Shown: in pieces, positions 36,243 to 45,170 of the stretch | Layout: every line of letters begins with the position of its first letter | Position numbering within the stretch: position 1 is the first letter of the stretch | Assembly (NCBI GenBank): GCA_030550275.1 | Contig: JAUQPR010000010.1 | Span: 25,454-89,453, forward strand | DNA length: 64,000 bases | Origin: Bacteroidota bacterium | Lineage (GTDB): Bacteria > Bacteroidota > Ignavibacteria > Kapaibacteriales > HRBIN21 | Reading direction: 5' to 3' | Notes under the pieces: generated by a model | The model's database searches: none | The model's input: the letters and a program-made list of their open reading frames with translations, nothing else | What the model was told of the DNA's origin: nothing | Made by a program: the position numbers and the translations under genes

Positions 36243-37871
36243 TCACTCCAAGCGCGCCAGCTTTGCTGCCTCTGGAAAGAGCTGCAGGGCTCGCTGCGCT
36301 TGGCGGTCCACCTGCAGCATCACGGCGGCGGAAGCGTTGTTGCCCCAGATTGCCCGTGCAATGCGTGCCTTCAGGACGGCGGCGATGTAGTCGCGGTCCT
36401 TCTGCTCGTCTTCGGTGCTCCACTGCCCTCCGGCTTCCTGCAGCAGGGTACGGAGCCGCTGGAAGAGCTGTTCGGGCAGGCGGAATTCGCGCACAAAGCT
36501 CCAGTAGTTGCTTCCGTAGCGGTGCTCCAGCTCGGCGCGGTGGCGGGCAAGGTACTCCTCGGTGACCTTCCAGAAGAGGTTGTGACGGCGCAGCTCACGT
36601 GTCAGCAGTGTCACCGTATCGGAGCGCACGATGTAATCGGGTGTAATGCCACCACCGCCCAGCACAGGACGTCCCCGCAGCGTTTTGAACACGGGGCGGG
36701 CGGAATCGCTCTTCTCCGCCTCTTTGTGCGCGATGTTTTCGCCCTCCTCCTCCGGCTCCAGGCGCCCTTCGCCCTCGCGGTAGCGCTGCTTGTCCTTGTA
36801 GGGACGCTGGATGGCACGCCCGGAGGGCGTATAGTAGAGCGAAACCGTCACGCGAATCCCCGAACCATCAGGCAGCTCGAACTGGCGCTGCACCGAGCCC
36901 TTGCCGAAGGTGGTCTCGCCCACGATGAGCCCTCGGTCCAGGTCCTGAATTGCCCCACTGACGATTTCGCTGGCGGAAGCCGACCCCCTGTTCACCAGCA
37001 CAATGAGCGGTGTGCGCTCGAACTCCTGCCCACTGCGGGAGTAGAAGTCCTCGTTGAACTGCGGCAGGCGCCCACGCGTGTAGACAATGCGGTGTCCGCC
37101 GGGGATGAACTCATCGGCAATCCGGATTGCTTGGTCCATAAAGCCTCCGGGATTGCCACGCAAATCCAGTAACAGCTTGCGCATGCCCTGCTCCCGAAGC
37201 TGGCGCAGTGCCTGCACCAACTCCTCGTGCGTCGTTGCAGAGAAGCGGTTGATGGAGACGTAGCCGATGTCGGTGCCCTCGATGACGAAGGCAGCGTCCA
37301 CGCTGTAGATTGGGATGCGATCGCGCACGATGGTGAACTCCAAAATCCCCGGTACCCCTGCCCGGCGAATGCCGACCCGCACGGTCGTTCCCTTCGGTCC
37401 GCGCAGCTTGCGCGGTACCTCGTTGCGGGAGAGCCCAACGGCGTTCTGCCCGTCGATGGTCACGATCTTATCTCCGGCTTGGATACCGAGCGCTTCCGCT
37501 GGTCCCCCGGCGATCGGCGCAATCACGGTGATGGTGTCGTTGATGACATCGAACTCGATGCCAATGCCCTCGAAGCTGCCACGGAAGTCCTCCTCAACGC
37601 GCTGCATCTCGGAGACGGGGATGTAGATCGAGTGCGGGTCGAGCTCCTGCAGCATGCCGCGGATGGCGGATTCAACGAGCTTTTGCGAATCGACCTCCTC
37701 CACGTAGTTGCGGTAGATGTAGTTGAGCGCTTCGTTGAACTTGCGCAACTGCTCGTAGACGTTGTCGCCGGAGAGCAGCGGACGCCCAACCCACGCCCCC
37801 AGGAGCACTCCCAAGAGAAGCCCCAGCAATCCCGCACGGAAGCGATTCATCCGCGATCGCATCGGTGGCAT
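36243..37871 (-). CDS. C-terminal processing peptidase (S41, CtpA/Prc family)
   Basis: A 542-residue periplasmic protease. An N-terminal membrane anchor (about 12-30) and the YVEEVDSQKLVESAIRGMLQELDPHS region come first. A PDZ domain (about 95-175) and the S41 catalytic core follow, with LDLRGNPGG, NRGSASASEIVSGAI (nucleophile Ser) and GETTFGKGSVQ (general-base Lys). GGGGITPD and a helical tail end the protein. ATG 37871 is preferred because GGAG lies 8 bases upstream; Met at 37862 or 37850 is possible. It is the first gene of a four-gene leftward unit and is divergent from the PafA-like phosphatase. Confidence 0.93.
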   Translation of the reverse strand: MPPMRSRMNRFRAGLLGLLLGVLLGAWVGRPLLSGDNVYEQLRKFNEALNYIYRNYVEEVDSQKLVESAIRGMLQELDPHSIYIPVSEMQRVEEDFRGSFEGIGIEFDVINDTITVIAPIAGGPAEALGIQAGDKIVTIDGQNAVGLSRNEVPRKLRGPKGTTVRVGIRRAGVPGILEFTIVRDRIPIYSVDAAFVIEGTDIGYVSINRFSATTHEELVQALRQLREQGMRKLLLDLRGNPGGFMDQAIRIADEFIPGGHRIVYTRGRLPQFNEDFYSRSGQEFERTPLIVLVNRGSASASEIVSGAIQDLDRGLIVGETTFGKGSVQRQFELPDGSGIRVTVSLYYTPSGRAIQRPYKDKQRYREGEGRLEPEEEGENIAHKEAEKSDSARPVFKTLRGRPVLGGGGITPDYIVRSDTVTLLTRELRRHNLFWKVTEEYLARHRAELEHRYGSNYWSFVREFRLPEQLFQRLRTLLQEAGGQWSTEDEQKDRDYIAAVLKARIARAIWGNNASAAVMLQVDRQAQRALQLFPEAAKLARLE

Positions 37872-37957
37872 GTCTGTAACTCCAACTGCTGCGCAGAGAC
37901 GAACGACTTTCGCCCTGCAGTGTCGGCAGGATGGGTGCGGCAGCTCTTGGCGGAGGC

Positions 37958-37965
37958 TAATTTCG
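37958..37965 (+). promoter_or_regulatory. -7-like element (TAATTTCG) upstream of the PafA-like phosphatase
   Basis: One mismatch from TAnnTTTG, 31 bases before the phosphatase ATG, in the 125-base gap to the divergent protease gene. No -33 TTTG was seen at the proper spacing. Confidence 0.35.
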
Positions 37966-37996
37966 CAGCGGCTTCTGCAACAATGCTCTTGCCCCA

Positions 37997-39583
37997 ATGC
38001 CTCGAACCGCTCTTGCCACAGCCATCGCTGCAAGCCTCCTGCTGAGCCTGCCGAGCAGCGCTGTGCCTCCTCGATTGGTCGTTGTGCTGGTCTATGACCA
38101 GATGCGTGGGGACTTCCTCTGGCGCTGGGAGCGCCTCCTCTCCGGTGGTTTTGCTCGCCTGCTGCAGCAGGGGCGGGTCTATCGCCACTGCTTCATCGAG
38201 CATGCTGCAACGGTCACCTGTGCCGGGCACGCCACCCTTGTCACCGGCACTGCCCCAGAGGAGCACGGGATCGTCGGCAACGATCTGCTCCCACGCTGCT
38301 GCCAACCGCGCACCGTCAAATGCACGGAGGACCTTCAGGGCAGGACAAGCGCTCAGTGGTTGCTCCGCCCCAGCCTTGGACATGCCCTTCGGCAGCGCTT
38401 CCCTGGGGCGCGCATTGCTGCCCTCTCGCACAAACGCGCGGCAGCACTCATGATGGGCAATACCGCCGCAGACTACGTCCTCTGGGCTGATCCCCAGCAC
38501 GGTGGCTTGACTGCCGCCCCTGGTGCCCCATCTCCGGCATGGCTCCCCGAGTGGAATCTCCAGCACCATCCCCGTCGCTGGCTGGGGCAGTGCTGGCAGC
38601 CCACCCTTCCCGACTCCCTCGCACCGGCAGACGCCGTCCCCTGGGAGCTTCCCTTCCCTGGCGGGACCACCGCCTTCCCGCACTGCCTCAACTCCGATTC
38701 CACGCTCTGGGAGGCTTTTCTGCTATCGCCCTTCTCCGTGGAATGGCTCTTCGATGCCGCTGTCGAACTCCTCCGCACCGAGGGGCTGGGACAGGACTCC
38801 GTGCCAGACCTATTGCTGCTGAGCGTCTCGACGACCGATTTCGTCGGGCACCTGTTCGGTCCGGATAGCCGCGAGGTTGTAGAGCTCTACCTCGCCTGTG
38901 ACCGCATCCTGGGGAACTTCCTAGCATACTTGGACCGCACGGTGGGCGCGGGGAACTACCTCGTCGTGCTCACCTCCGACCACGGGGTTGCACCGGTGCC
39001 AGAGATGCTTGCCCGCTCCGGACCGGGCGCCTATCCAGGGCTGGATGCCGGACGGATTGACCCTGCCGAGCTCCGCCAATTCTTGGAATCGGCTCTGCAG
39101 CGGGCTTTCGGGCGCTCGGCTTCACGGGAATGGTTCCTGCTGCGCACTCCCTTTGTGGTGCTGGACCGCCAACGCATCGCTGCGGCGGGAGCTTCCTGGC
39201 AAGCCGTGCGGGATAGCCTTGCGCGGTGGCTTGCGCAGTATCCGGGTATCGGCATCGTCCAATCGCCGGAAGCACTACGCGCCTCCGAGAACCCCTCCCC
39301 ACTGGAGCGGCTCCTGCGCCGCAGCCTCCATCCTGAACACGCTGCCGCCGACCTGCTCTTCCTGCCCAAGCCCTACTGGATCGTCGGCACCGATGCTGCG
39401 GCAACGCACGGGACGCCCTACGATTACGACCGCCACATCCCGCTGCTCCTCTTCGGATGGGGCATCACCCCTGCGGTGCGCGATGAGCCCGTCTCAGCCG
39501 AAGACATTGCCCCAACCCTGGCAGCGCTCTTAGGGCTTCCGTTGCCGACGGCGCAGGGGAGGGTGCTGCCGATATCGCCGTAG
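37997..39583 (+). CDS. PafA-like alkaline phosphatase-superfamily phosphohydrolase
   Basis: A 528-residue secreted enzyme (signal MPRTALATAIAASLLLSLPSSA). The alkaline-phosphatase-superfamily core has LVVVLVYDQMRGDFLWRW (metal Asp), TVTCAGHATLVTG (nucleophile Thr) and GIVGN (the conserved Asn). STTDFVGHLFGPDS and LTSDHGV carry further metal ligands, and ATHGTPYDYDRHIPLLLFG closes the site. It resembles PafA of Bacteroidota, which hydrolyses phosphate monoesters. The K-x-R phosphate clamp of PafA (KDR) is here KRA, so the Arg is shifted or lost, which may change substrate preference. It is monocistronic. Confidence 0.88.
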   Translation: MPRTALATAIAASLLLSLPSSAVPPRLVVVLVYDQMRGDFLWRWERLLSGGFARLLQQGRVYRHCFIEHAATVTCAGHATLVTGTAPEEHGIVGNDLLPRCCQPRTVKCTEDLQGRTSAQWLLRPSLGHALRQRFPGARIAALSHKRAAALMMGNTAADYVLWADPQHGGLTAAPGAPSPAWLPEWNLQHHPRRWLGQCWQPTLPDSLAPADAVPWELPFPGGTTAFPHCLNSDSTLWEAFLLSPFSVEWLFDAAVELLRTEGLGQDSVPDLLLLSVSTTDFVGHLFGPDSREVVELYLACDRILGNFLAYLDRTVGAGNYLVVLTSDHGVAPVPEMLARSGPGAYPGLDAGRIDPAELRQFLESALQRAFGRSASREWFLLRTPFVVLDRQRIAAAGASWQAVRDSLARWLAQYPGIGIVQSPEALRASENPSPLERLLRRSLHPEHAAADLLFLPKPYWIVGTDAAATHGTPYDYDRHIPLLLFGWGITPAVRDEPVSAEDIAPTLAALLGLPLPTAQGRVLPISP

Positions 39584-39584
39584 T

Positions 39585-40184
39585 TTACCGGCGCCACTTA
39601 ATCGTGCAGCCAATGGCGCGGGTTTCGCGCACCGGCGGCTCCTTCCCCTGGAGGAGCGCCTCGATAGCCTCGGCAACATAGCGGCGCGTCACCGCTGCGG
39701 CATCCCGTGTGTTGTCATCAATTGCCCCAATGTACTCCACAACGAAGCGCCCACCGGCATTGCGCAGGAGATACACCTGCGGAGTGCGCCGCGCACCGAA
39801 GGCACGGGCAATCTCCTGAGAGCGGTCCCACACGTAGGTAAAGGGGTACCCCTTCTCCTGCGCGCGTTGCTGCATCTTCTCGAAGGAATCCTCCGGCGAA
39901 CGTTCCGGATCGTTGGGCTGAATTGCCAACACGGGGAAGCCCTTTGGCGCAAATGTCCGATGCAGCTCGATGATGCGCTCCTCGTACGCCTTGGCGTACG
40001 GGCAACTATTGCAGGTGAACACCACGATAACCCCCTTGCCGCCAGCGTAGTCCGTGAGTGCAACTTCGCGCCCATCCACGTTGGGCAGGCGGAAGTTCGC
40101 AACCGTATCGCCGACGGAATACGCCCATGCAGCAAGGCTTGCAGATAGCAGCACAGCGCCCACTGCTCCGAGCCAGCACTTCAT
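39585..40184 (-). CDS. Secreted thioredoxin-fold protein (redoxin/AhpC-TSA type)
   Basis: A 199-residue exported protein (signal ending near SLAAWA). It has a peroxiredoxin/ResA-like fold: VGDTVANFRLPNVDGREVAL, then the CxxC motif in VVFTCNSCPYAKAYEERI, and FGARRTPQVYLL with the cis-Pro. The NSCPYAKAYE pattern is common in a redoxin subfamily of unknown partner. ATG 40184 overlaps the TGA of the upstream TlpA-like gene (ATGA). The convergent phosphatase gene ends one base before this stop codon. Confidence 0.87.
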   Translation of the reverse strand: MKCWLGAVGAVLLSASLAAWAYSVGDTVANFRLPNVDGREVALTDYAGGKGVIVVFTCNSCPYAKAYEERIIELHRTFAPKGFPVLAIQPNDPERSPEDSFEKMQQRAQEKGYPFTYVWDRSQEIARAFGARRTPQVYLLRNAGGRFVVEYIGAIDDNTRDAAAVTRRYVAEAIEALLQGKEPPVRETRAIGCTIKWRR

Positions 40185-40672
40185 GGCTTCGCACTCAGCC
40201 GTTCGACATATTCCCACAGGCGAGCCGAATCCAGCTCACCCTCGTAGAGCTCCGCCACGCCAAGTGAGGCACGCCAGAAGAGCGTTGCCGGAATCGCACC
40301 GGACCATTCCCGGTGCAGCGTATCAAGCCATCGCTCCCCCGGGCTGGGGCGCAGCAGGAGAACCGATGCCCGAAGCCCCCGACGGCGCACAAAGGGCACA
40401 ACGCGGCGCCGCCACTCCTGCGGGAAATCCACATTGACCAACCACACCTGGAGCCCACCGCCCCGGCTCCGCTGTGCCAGACGCTCAAAGAGCGGCAGCT
40501 CCTCAATGCACGGTCGGCACCACGTCGCCCAGAAGTTCACCACCACCGGCGTATCACCCATGCGCTCCAGCCGCGCACGCAGCTCCGTCGGGGTCACGAC
40601 CGGAAAGGGCAACGGCGCCTCCCGTACCCCAGGAAGCCCGAACAGCAGAGGGATCCACACCGGAATCCGCAT
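40181..40672 (-). CDS. TlpA-like periplasmic thioredoxin
   Basis: A thioredoxin-fold protein with the active site FWATWCRPCIEELP, VNVDFPQEW and a cis-Pro-containing GAIPATLFW near the C-terminus. From ATG 40672 it is 163 residues with a hydrophobic N-terminus (MRIPVWIPLLFGLPG) suggesting export. An upstream in-frame GTG at 40780 overlaps the PD40 gene stop as GTGA and would add 36 residues of less protein-like sequence, so the start is uncertain. It is coupled with the downstream redoxin; together they probably keep envelope thiols reduced or mature cytochromes. Confidence 0.85.
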   Translation of the reverse strand: MRIPVWIPLLFGLPGVREAPLPFPVVTPTELRARLERMGDTPVVVNFWATWCRPCIEELPLFERLAQRSRGGGLQVWLVNVDFPQEWRRRVVPFVRRRGLRASVLLLRPSPGERWLDTLHREWSGAIPATLFWRASLGVAELYEGELDSARLWEYVERLSAKP

Positions 40673-40776
40673 CACCGCTACTTCTTTGCGAAGCACGGAG
40701 ACGAGCCCACCTGGAGCGCTATTGCCCAGCATTGCCGCACCGCACGGCTGTAGGGACTCCGCCGCACGAGGAGCGC

Positions 40777-41646
40777 TCACCGCACCTCCCGAGAGGCATC
40801 CTCGGCGGCGCGGTAGGCTTCATAGAGCTTCAGCCTGCCGTTGCTCCGGCGGACGAAGAGCGCCCTCCCCTCGAAGGGGAGCGGGGCAAAGTCGCTTTCA
40901 TCGGCTTCGGTGTTGAGCCACTGCAGTGGTTCGGGCTCACTCCATCGCCCTTCGTGACGGATGCTCACGAAGAGCTCGTAGCCGCCTCGTCCCCCGTGTC
41001 CATCGGAGGCAAAATAGAGCGTGTCGGGAGCGGCAAGGAAGGGCGTAATCTCGTTGCCCTCGGAGTTCAGCTCCCAGAGGTTGCGCTCCAGCACCCATCG
41101 GGCAGCGGCGGAGTCCCAGGCACATATCCACAGGTCCAGACCGCCCTTGCCTCCCGGGCAATCGGAGGCAAACACCATGGATTTGCCATCGGGCGCGATT
41201 GAGGGATGCCCCACGAAGGCTTCCTCTGGGAGCCCCTGGATCTCGACACGCTCCGGTGCTCCCCATGCACTGCCGTGCTGCCGTACGCGCGCAATCCCCA
41301 TGAAGGCCTGCCTCCTGCCGGGGAAGTACTGGCAAAAGTACAGCCACCCATCCGGCGATGGGCAGGCATAGGAGCGATGTCCGGCGTACTCCAGCCCGCG
41401 CACCGGCTCCGGCGCGCTCCACCGCCCGCTCTCCCAACGGCTCTGGTAGAGCTGCGACCGCCCACCCTTACGCGTCGAACTGAAGTAGAGTACCCCCCGC
41501 TGCGCATCCCACACCGGGGCGAAGTCCTCTCCATCGGCGGCGTTGAGCTCCTCTACCGGACCCCTTACCCGCCACTGCTCCGCCACGTGCAACTGCGCCG
41601 GCAGCCACAGCGGCACAGAGAGCAGCAGCCACAGCGCGCGGCTCAT
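40777..41646 (-). CDS. Secreted PD40 (WD40-like beta-propeller repeat) protein
   Basis: A 289-residue protein with a signal peptide (MSRALWLLLSVPLWLPAQ) and at least three PD40-type repeats. These are DFAPVWDAQRGVLYFSSTRKGG, HPSIAPDGKSMVFASDCPGG, and ITPFLAAPDTLYFASDGHGG. The repeats form TolB-like propeller blades, often found fused to OmpA domains in Bacteroidota; here no OmpA domain is present. Its start overlaps the ktrA stop as ATGA and its stop overlaps a possible GTG start of the TlpA-like gene, so it sits in the middle of a coupled operon. Confidence 0.85.
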   Translation of the reverse strand: MSRALWLLLSVPLWLPAQLHVAEQWRVRGPVEELNAADGEDFAPVWDAQRGVLYFSSTRKGGRSQLYQSRWESGRWSAPEPVRGLEYAGHRSYACPSPDGWLYFCQYFPGRRQAFMGIARVRQHGSAWGAPERVEIQGLPEEAFVGHPSIAPDGKSMVFASDCPGGKGGLDLWICAWDSAAARWVLERNLWELNSEGNEITPFLAAPDTLYFASDGHGGRGGYELFVSIRHEGRWSEPEPLQWLNTEADESDFAPLPFEGRALFVRRSNGRLKLYEAYRAAEDASREVR

Positions 41647-42335
41647 TCCTCCGTCAAGCGCCGTAGCTCCGACTCCCGCCCGAACAGCACCAGGATATCC
41701 CCCTGCTCGATGCGCGTCTCCGGAGTTGGGACTCCTAGGACGACGGCGTGCTCCTCCTCACCACGGCTGATCAATCCCGCCGGCTGCCGAATCCGCTTGA
41801 TGGTGACCAAATTCAGCCCGTACCGCTCGCGGAGCCGCAGCTCGTAGACTGTCTTCCCCACAAACGCCTTAGGTGCCTCCAGCTCCACGATGCTGTACTC
41901 CGTGGACAGCTCAAAGGCTTTGCGCACCCGCCCCAGCAACAGCCGGTTGGCAAACGCTGCCGCCGCTTCAGCCTCCGGCAAGATGAGCTCGCGAATGCCC
42001 ATCAGACGCAGCAGGCGCTCGTGCACTGGAGAGATGACGCGATTGACGATGCGCCGCACCCCAATCTCCTGCAGCGACGCCGTCGTCAGCAGCGAGCCCT
42101 CAAAGTTCTCCCCGATCGCCACCACGACCACATCCATGTCCTGTAACCCCAGCCGGCGCAGTGCGCGCTGTTCGCTGCTGTCCAGCACCACTGCGTAGGC
42201 AACCCGGTCTTGGATCGCCTCGACCTTCTCCTCGCTGCGATCGATTGCCAGCACCTCGCAGCCCTCCTCGGTGAGGCGCAGCGCCAAGTTCAAGCCGAAA
42301 TGCCCCAGACCAATGACAGCCACACGCAAACTCAT
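41643..42335 (-). CDS. ktrA (trkA): Potassium uptake regulatory protein KtrA/TrkA (RCK)
   Basis: A 230-residue cytoplasmic gating subunit. It has an N-terminal Rossmann RCK_N domain (VAVIGLGHFGLNLALRL, the GxGxxG NAD/ATP site, and AIDRSEEKVEAIQ). An RCK_C domain follows from about residue 135 (IVELEAPKAFVGKTVYELRLRERYG). It binds nucleotides and controls the KtrB channel encoded 10 bases upstream. Single-RCK length marks a KtrA type rather than the doubled TrkA of E. coli. Confidence 0.93.
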   Translation of the reverse strand: MSLRVAVIGLGHFGLNLALRLTEEGCEVLAIDRSEEKVEAIQDRVAYAVVLDSSEQRALRRLGLQDMDVVVVAIGENFEGSLLTTASLQEIGVRRIVNRVISPVHERLLRLMGIRELILPEAEAAAAFANRLLLGRVRKAFELSTEYSIVELEAPKAFVGKTVYELRLRERYGLNLVTIKRIRQPAGLISRGEEEHAVVLGVPTPETRIEQGDILVLFGRESELRRLTEE

Positions 42336-42345
42336 GGCAGCACCT

Positions 42346-44088
42346 TCACGTGATGATTATGCGTTCTTGCGGATACCGATAATGCTGCGCCGGGCGCGCC
42401 GGCAGCAACAGCATCGCAACGCTGAGCACGCCAACCCGTCCGATGAGCATGACCGCACACAGCAACAGCTTGCTCTCCGGACGCAGGTGTGCCGTAATAC
42501 CGCGCGAAAGCCCCACGGTGCTGTGCGCCGAGGTCACCTCGAAGAGCGCATCCAACAAAGGGACTCCCGGCTCCAGCCACAGCAGCAGCAGCGTCGCACT
42601 CAGAAGCAAAATCCCCGAGACGAGCAGCGCCATAAACGCTTTGAGCACGCTCTCCAGCGGGATCTCGCGCCAGAAGAGCTCCACCCGCCCGCGCCCCCGC
42701 AACAGTTGCACTACTCCGGCAAGCGCTACGGCAACAGTGAGCGTCTTGACTCCCCCGCCGGTTGAAGCAGGCGACGCGCCGATCCACATCAGCACGATCA
42801 GCACCACCGACCCCGCTGCCGAAATCTGCTCCGTGGGTATTGTGTTGAATCCCGCCGTCCGCGCCGTCACCGAGAGAAACAGCGCCTGTAGCCACTGCTG
42901 CGCAGTCGGCAGTGCCGAGAGTCCCGCCGTGCGCTCCAGAAGCCACAGGAGCAGCGTTCCGCCACCGAGCAGTATCGCCGTCGTCACCACCACAATGCGC
43001 ACGCTCACGCTGAGCCGATGCTGCAGGCGCACCGTCGGAGGTGCCCACGGACGCAGCCGCAGAATCCCCGAGAGCACCGGAAAGCCCAATCCCCCCAGCA
43101 CAATCAGCGCCATGATAACCGCCAAGTAGAACCCGTTGCCCTGCTGCGCCTCCAAGTTGCGCGGGTAGAGCGAGAATCCGGCGTTGCAGAAGGCGGAGAC
43201 GGCATGGAACACGGCTCTCCACACTCCGCTGCCGCTATCGCTCAGGTACAGCAGTGCTGCTCCGAATGCTTCAATGGCGAGCGTCAGTACAACGGCACCC
43301 AGGAGAAGCTGCCGAATGCCGGAGAGGCTCTCCACCGTGAAGAGCTCCCCCAGTGCAATCCGCTCCCGCACCCCAAGCCCACCGCTGAAGAAGAGCCCGA
43401 AGAAACTCACAAACGTCATCAGCCCCAACCCGCCCAACTGGATGAGCAGCAGGACAACTGCCTGCCCCAGGGGAGTGAACTCGGCTGAGATGTCCACAAC
43501 GGTCAGCCCGGTCACACATACGGCACTGACGGCGGTGAAGAGCGCATCCACCAGTGTGATGCCTCTGTGGGTGGAATTGGGCAAGAGCAGGAGCGCCGTC
43601 CCGAAGACAATCAGCACCGCAAAGCTCAGCAGCAGCAACGCCGTCGGATGCAGCTCCAGGCGCCACACCAGGGCATGGTGGCGCACCGCCCGCACCAGGA
43701 TACCCCCGAGCATGAGTAGTTGGAGCATGCCGACCGTGACATCCCGGGCAAGCTCCTCCCGCCCGAGCAGCGGCAGGAGCAGTCGCACGACGGCATCCTC
43801 GAAGAGCACGCCTACCAACACCATCGCTGCCACGAGCAGCTCCGCCCAGCGGTTGCGCACATAGCGCACCGGTCGCGCAACCAGTGCAAGGCGCAGCAGC
43901 TCCTGCCCCAGATACAGCCACGGAAGCCGCTCCAGCCACCGAACCAGCTCCTGGTGTAGTTGACCGGAGAAAGGCACTCCGACCAAGCCGATCACCCCGA
44001 TAACCGCTCCCGCAGCGCACAGCCACAGCAACGCCGTCGAGAGCGCCCAGACCCTGTGCGCCCAATCACTGCGGAGCAGCTCACGCAT
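42346..44088 (-). CDS. ktrB (trkH): Potassium uptake membrane subunit KtrB/TrkH
   Basis: A 580-residue K+ translocating subunit with four M1-P-M2 repeats. The selectivity-filter glycines are visible in all four pore loops: SAVCVTGLTVVDI, SAFCNAGFSLYP, TARTAGFNTIP and SAHSTVGLSRGI. An extra N-terminal region of about 130 residues contains additional hydrophobic segments, more than the usual KtrB. ATG 44088 (MRELLRSDWAHRVW) is taken as the start; the open frame continues to 44856 without membrane-protein character. It is first in a five-gene leftward operon. Confidence 0.93.
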   Translation of the reverse strand: MRELLRSDWAHRVWALSTALLWLCAAGAVIGVIGLVGVPFSGQLHQELVRWLERLPWLYLGQELLRLALVARPVRYVRNRWAELLVAAMVLVGVLFEDAVVRLLLPLLGREELARDVTVGMLQLLMLGGILVRAVRHHALVWRLELHPTALLLLSFAVLIVFGTALLLLPNSTHRGITLVDALFTAVSAVCVTGLTVVDISAEFTPLGQAVVLLLIQLGGLGLMTFVSFFGLFFSGGLGVRERIALGELFTVESLSGIRQLLLGAVVLTLAIEAFGAALLYLSDSGSGVWRAVFHAVSAFCNAGFSLYPRNLEAQQGNGFYLAVIMALIVLGGLGFPVLSGILRLRPWAPPTVRLQHRLSVSVRIVVVTTAILLGGGTLLLWLLERTAGLSALPTAQQWLQALFLSVTARTAGFNTIPTEQISAAGSVVLIVLMWIGASPASTGGGVKTLTVAVALAGVVQLLRGRGRVELFWREIPLESVLKAFMALLVSGILLLSATLLLLWLEPGVPLLDALFEVTSAHSTVGLSRGITAHLRPESKLLLCAVMLIGRVGVLSVAMLLLPARPAQHYRYPQERIIIT

Positions 44089-44119
44089 GGGGATTGCCGT
44101 GCTCAGCCGAGGCGATTTG

Positions 44120-44173
44120 TAATTTTGCGCAGTCCATGGAGTCCTGCCAGCGCCAGCGTGCGGCGCAAAATTA
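44120..44173. promoter_or_regulatory. Face-to-face -7 elements forming an 11-bp perfect inverted repeat
   Basis: TAATTTTGCGC at 44120-44130 (plus) and GCGCAAAATTA at 44163-44173 are exact reverse complements. Each arm contains TAATTTTG, an exact TAnnTTTG element. One points right (lipoprotein gene at 44173) and one points left (ktrB at 44088). The leftward element overlaps the first base of the lipoprotein start codon. The two initiation sites would be about 25 bases apart and fire toward each other, giving overlapping 5' leaders. Confidence 0.55.
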
Positions 44174-45105
44174 TGCCTTCCGCCCGTGCAGTGCTGCTGT
44201 GTGTAATTGCCCTCCTCTTGAACAGTGGCTGTGAGCGCCGTCCCGCAGAGCCGCTCCGTCCCTATCGTCCCCCCGGCGTTGCTCCTCGGGTCCCCGAGCC
44301 CTACGCCCAGCTCCCGGCAGCCGTGGAGCTGGACTACACCCGCGATACGCTCACGTGGAAGCTCCTCGCGTACGCTCACCAGGGAGAGCCGCAGTGGTAC
44401 GATTCGCTCGTGGTGCTGGAAGCCGGACCGCGTGATGAGCTCTACATCCGCGTTGCCGCCTACCGCTTCGATGCAGAATCGGTGCTCGGGCTTGAGCCCG
44501 AACTGACCGATGTCACAGGGGATGGTCAAGTAGAGCTGCTCCTGCGCATCTCCAGCGGCGGCAATTCCCCGATCGCCGAGAGCATGCTTGTGCTGAGCTT
44601 CCCTCATCTCCGCTTGCTCAGGGAGCTGGAGGGCGCACCGCAGTTGCGCCGCGTGCCACCGGACAGCTTGCCCGTTCTCCTTACGTGGCGGGAATTCTGG
44701 GCCGACGAGGAGCTCCCCGTCGCCCACGCCCAGGTTGCTTGGGTCGTGGACAGCATTGTCTGCATGGTGCCGACATTGAGCGACTCTGCCCGGCAAGCTC
44801 TGCAACTCCATGTGTTGGAGCAGGAACGGCAGCGAGCGCGTTCGGAGTACTCGCAACGCCTTGCGCAGCTGCAGGCACTACTCCGGCGGAGCGGACCCCT
44901 GGATTGGGCGGAGATGCCCGATACCGCCAGCCAAACTGCTGTCGAGCTGACGCGCGCAGCCGTGGAATACCTCTACTACAGCCGCCGCATGGGGCAGCAT
45001 GCCGATGCCGCGCGCTTCTACCGCACGCAGCTGCCGCGACTGCGCCAAATCCTACCGGAGGAGCTTCTGGAATACCTGCGGGCTGCCTTCCGCACGCACG
45101 TTTGA
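44173..45105 (+). CDS. Lipoprotein of unknown function
   Basis: A 310-residue protein with lipobox LNSGC (Cys20), a Pro-rich linker (about 21-45), and a body with LTDVTGDGQVELLLRIS. That segment resembles an integrin-type/VCBS calcium-binding DxDGDG repeat. A helical C-terminal half (from about 200) follows. No catalytic motif is recognised. ATG 44173 opens the signal peptide; upstream frame is not protein-like. It precedes the rimP-nusA operon by 65 bases, in which a separate promoter is seen. Confidence 0.7.
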   Translation: MPSARAVLLCVIALLLNSGCERRPAEPLRPYRPPGVAPRVPEPYAQLPAAVELDYTRDTLTWKLLAYAHQGEPQWYDSLVVLEAGPRDELYIRVAAYRFDAESVLGLEPELTDVTGDGQVELLLRISSGGNSPIAESMLVLSFPHLRLLRELEGAPQLRRVPPDSLPVLLTWREFWADEELPVAHAQVAWVVDSIVCMVPTLSDSARQALQLHVLEQERQRARSEYSQRLAQLQALLRRSGPLDWAEMPDTASQTAVELTRAAVEYLYYSRRMGQHADAARFYRTQLPRLRQILPEELLEYLRAAFRTHV

Positions 45106-45110
45106 CCCCG

Positions 45111-45137
45111 TTGCTGGCGCAAAAGCCCGTAAGTTTG
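45111..45137 (+). promoter_or_regulatory. -33/-7 promoter (TTG ... TAAGTTTG) for the rimP-nusA-infB operon
   Basis: TAAGTTTG at 45130-45137 matches TAnnTTTG, with TTG at 45111-45113 sixteen bases upstream. The rimP ATG is 33 bases downstream. Confidence 0.6.
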
Positions 45138-45170
45138 TACGACATCTTGCCGAACTTGCTCAGCCAAACA

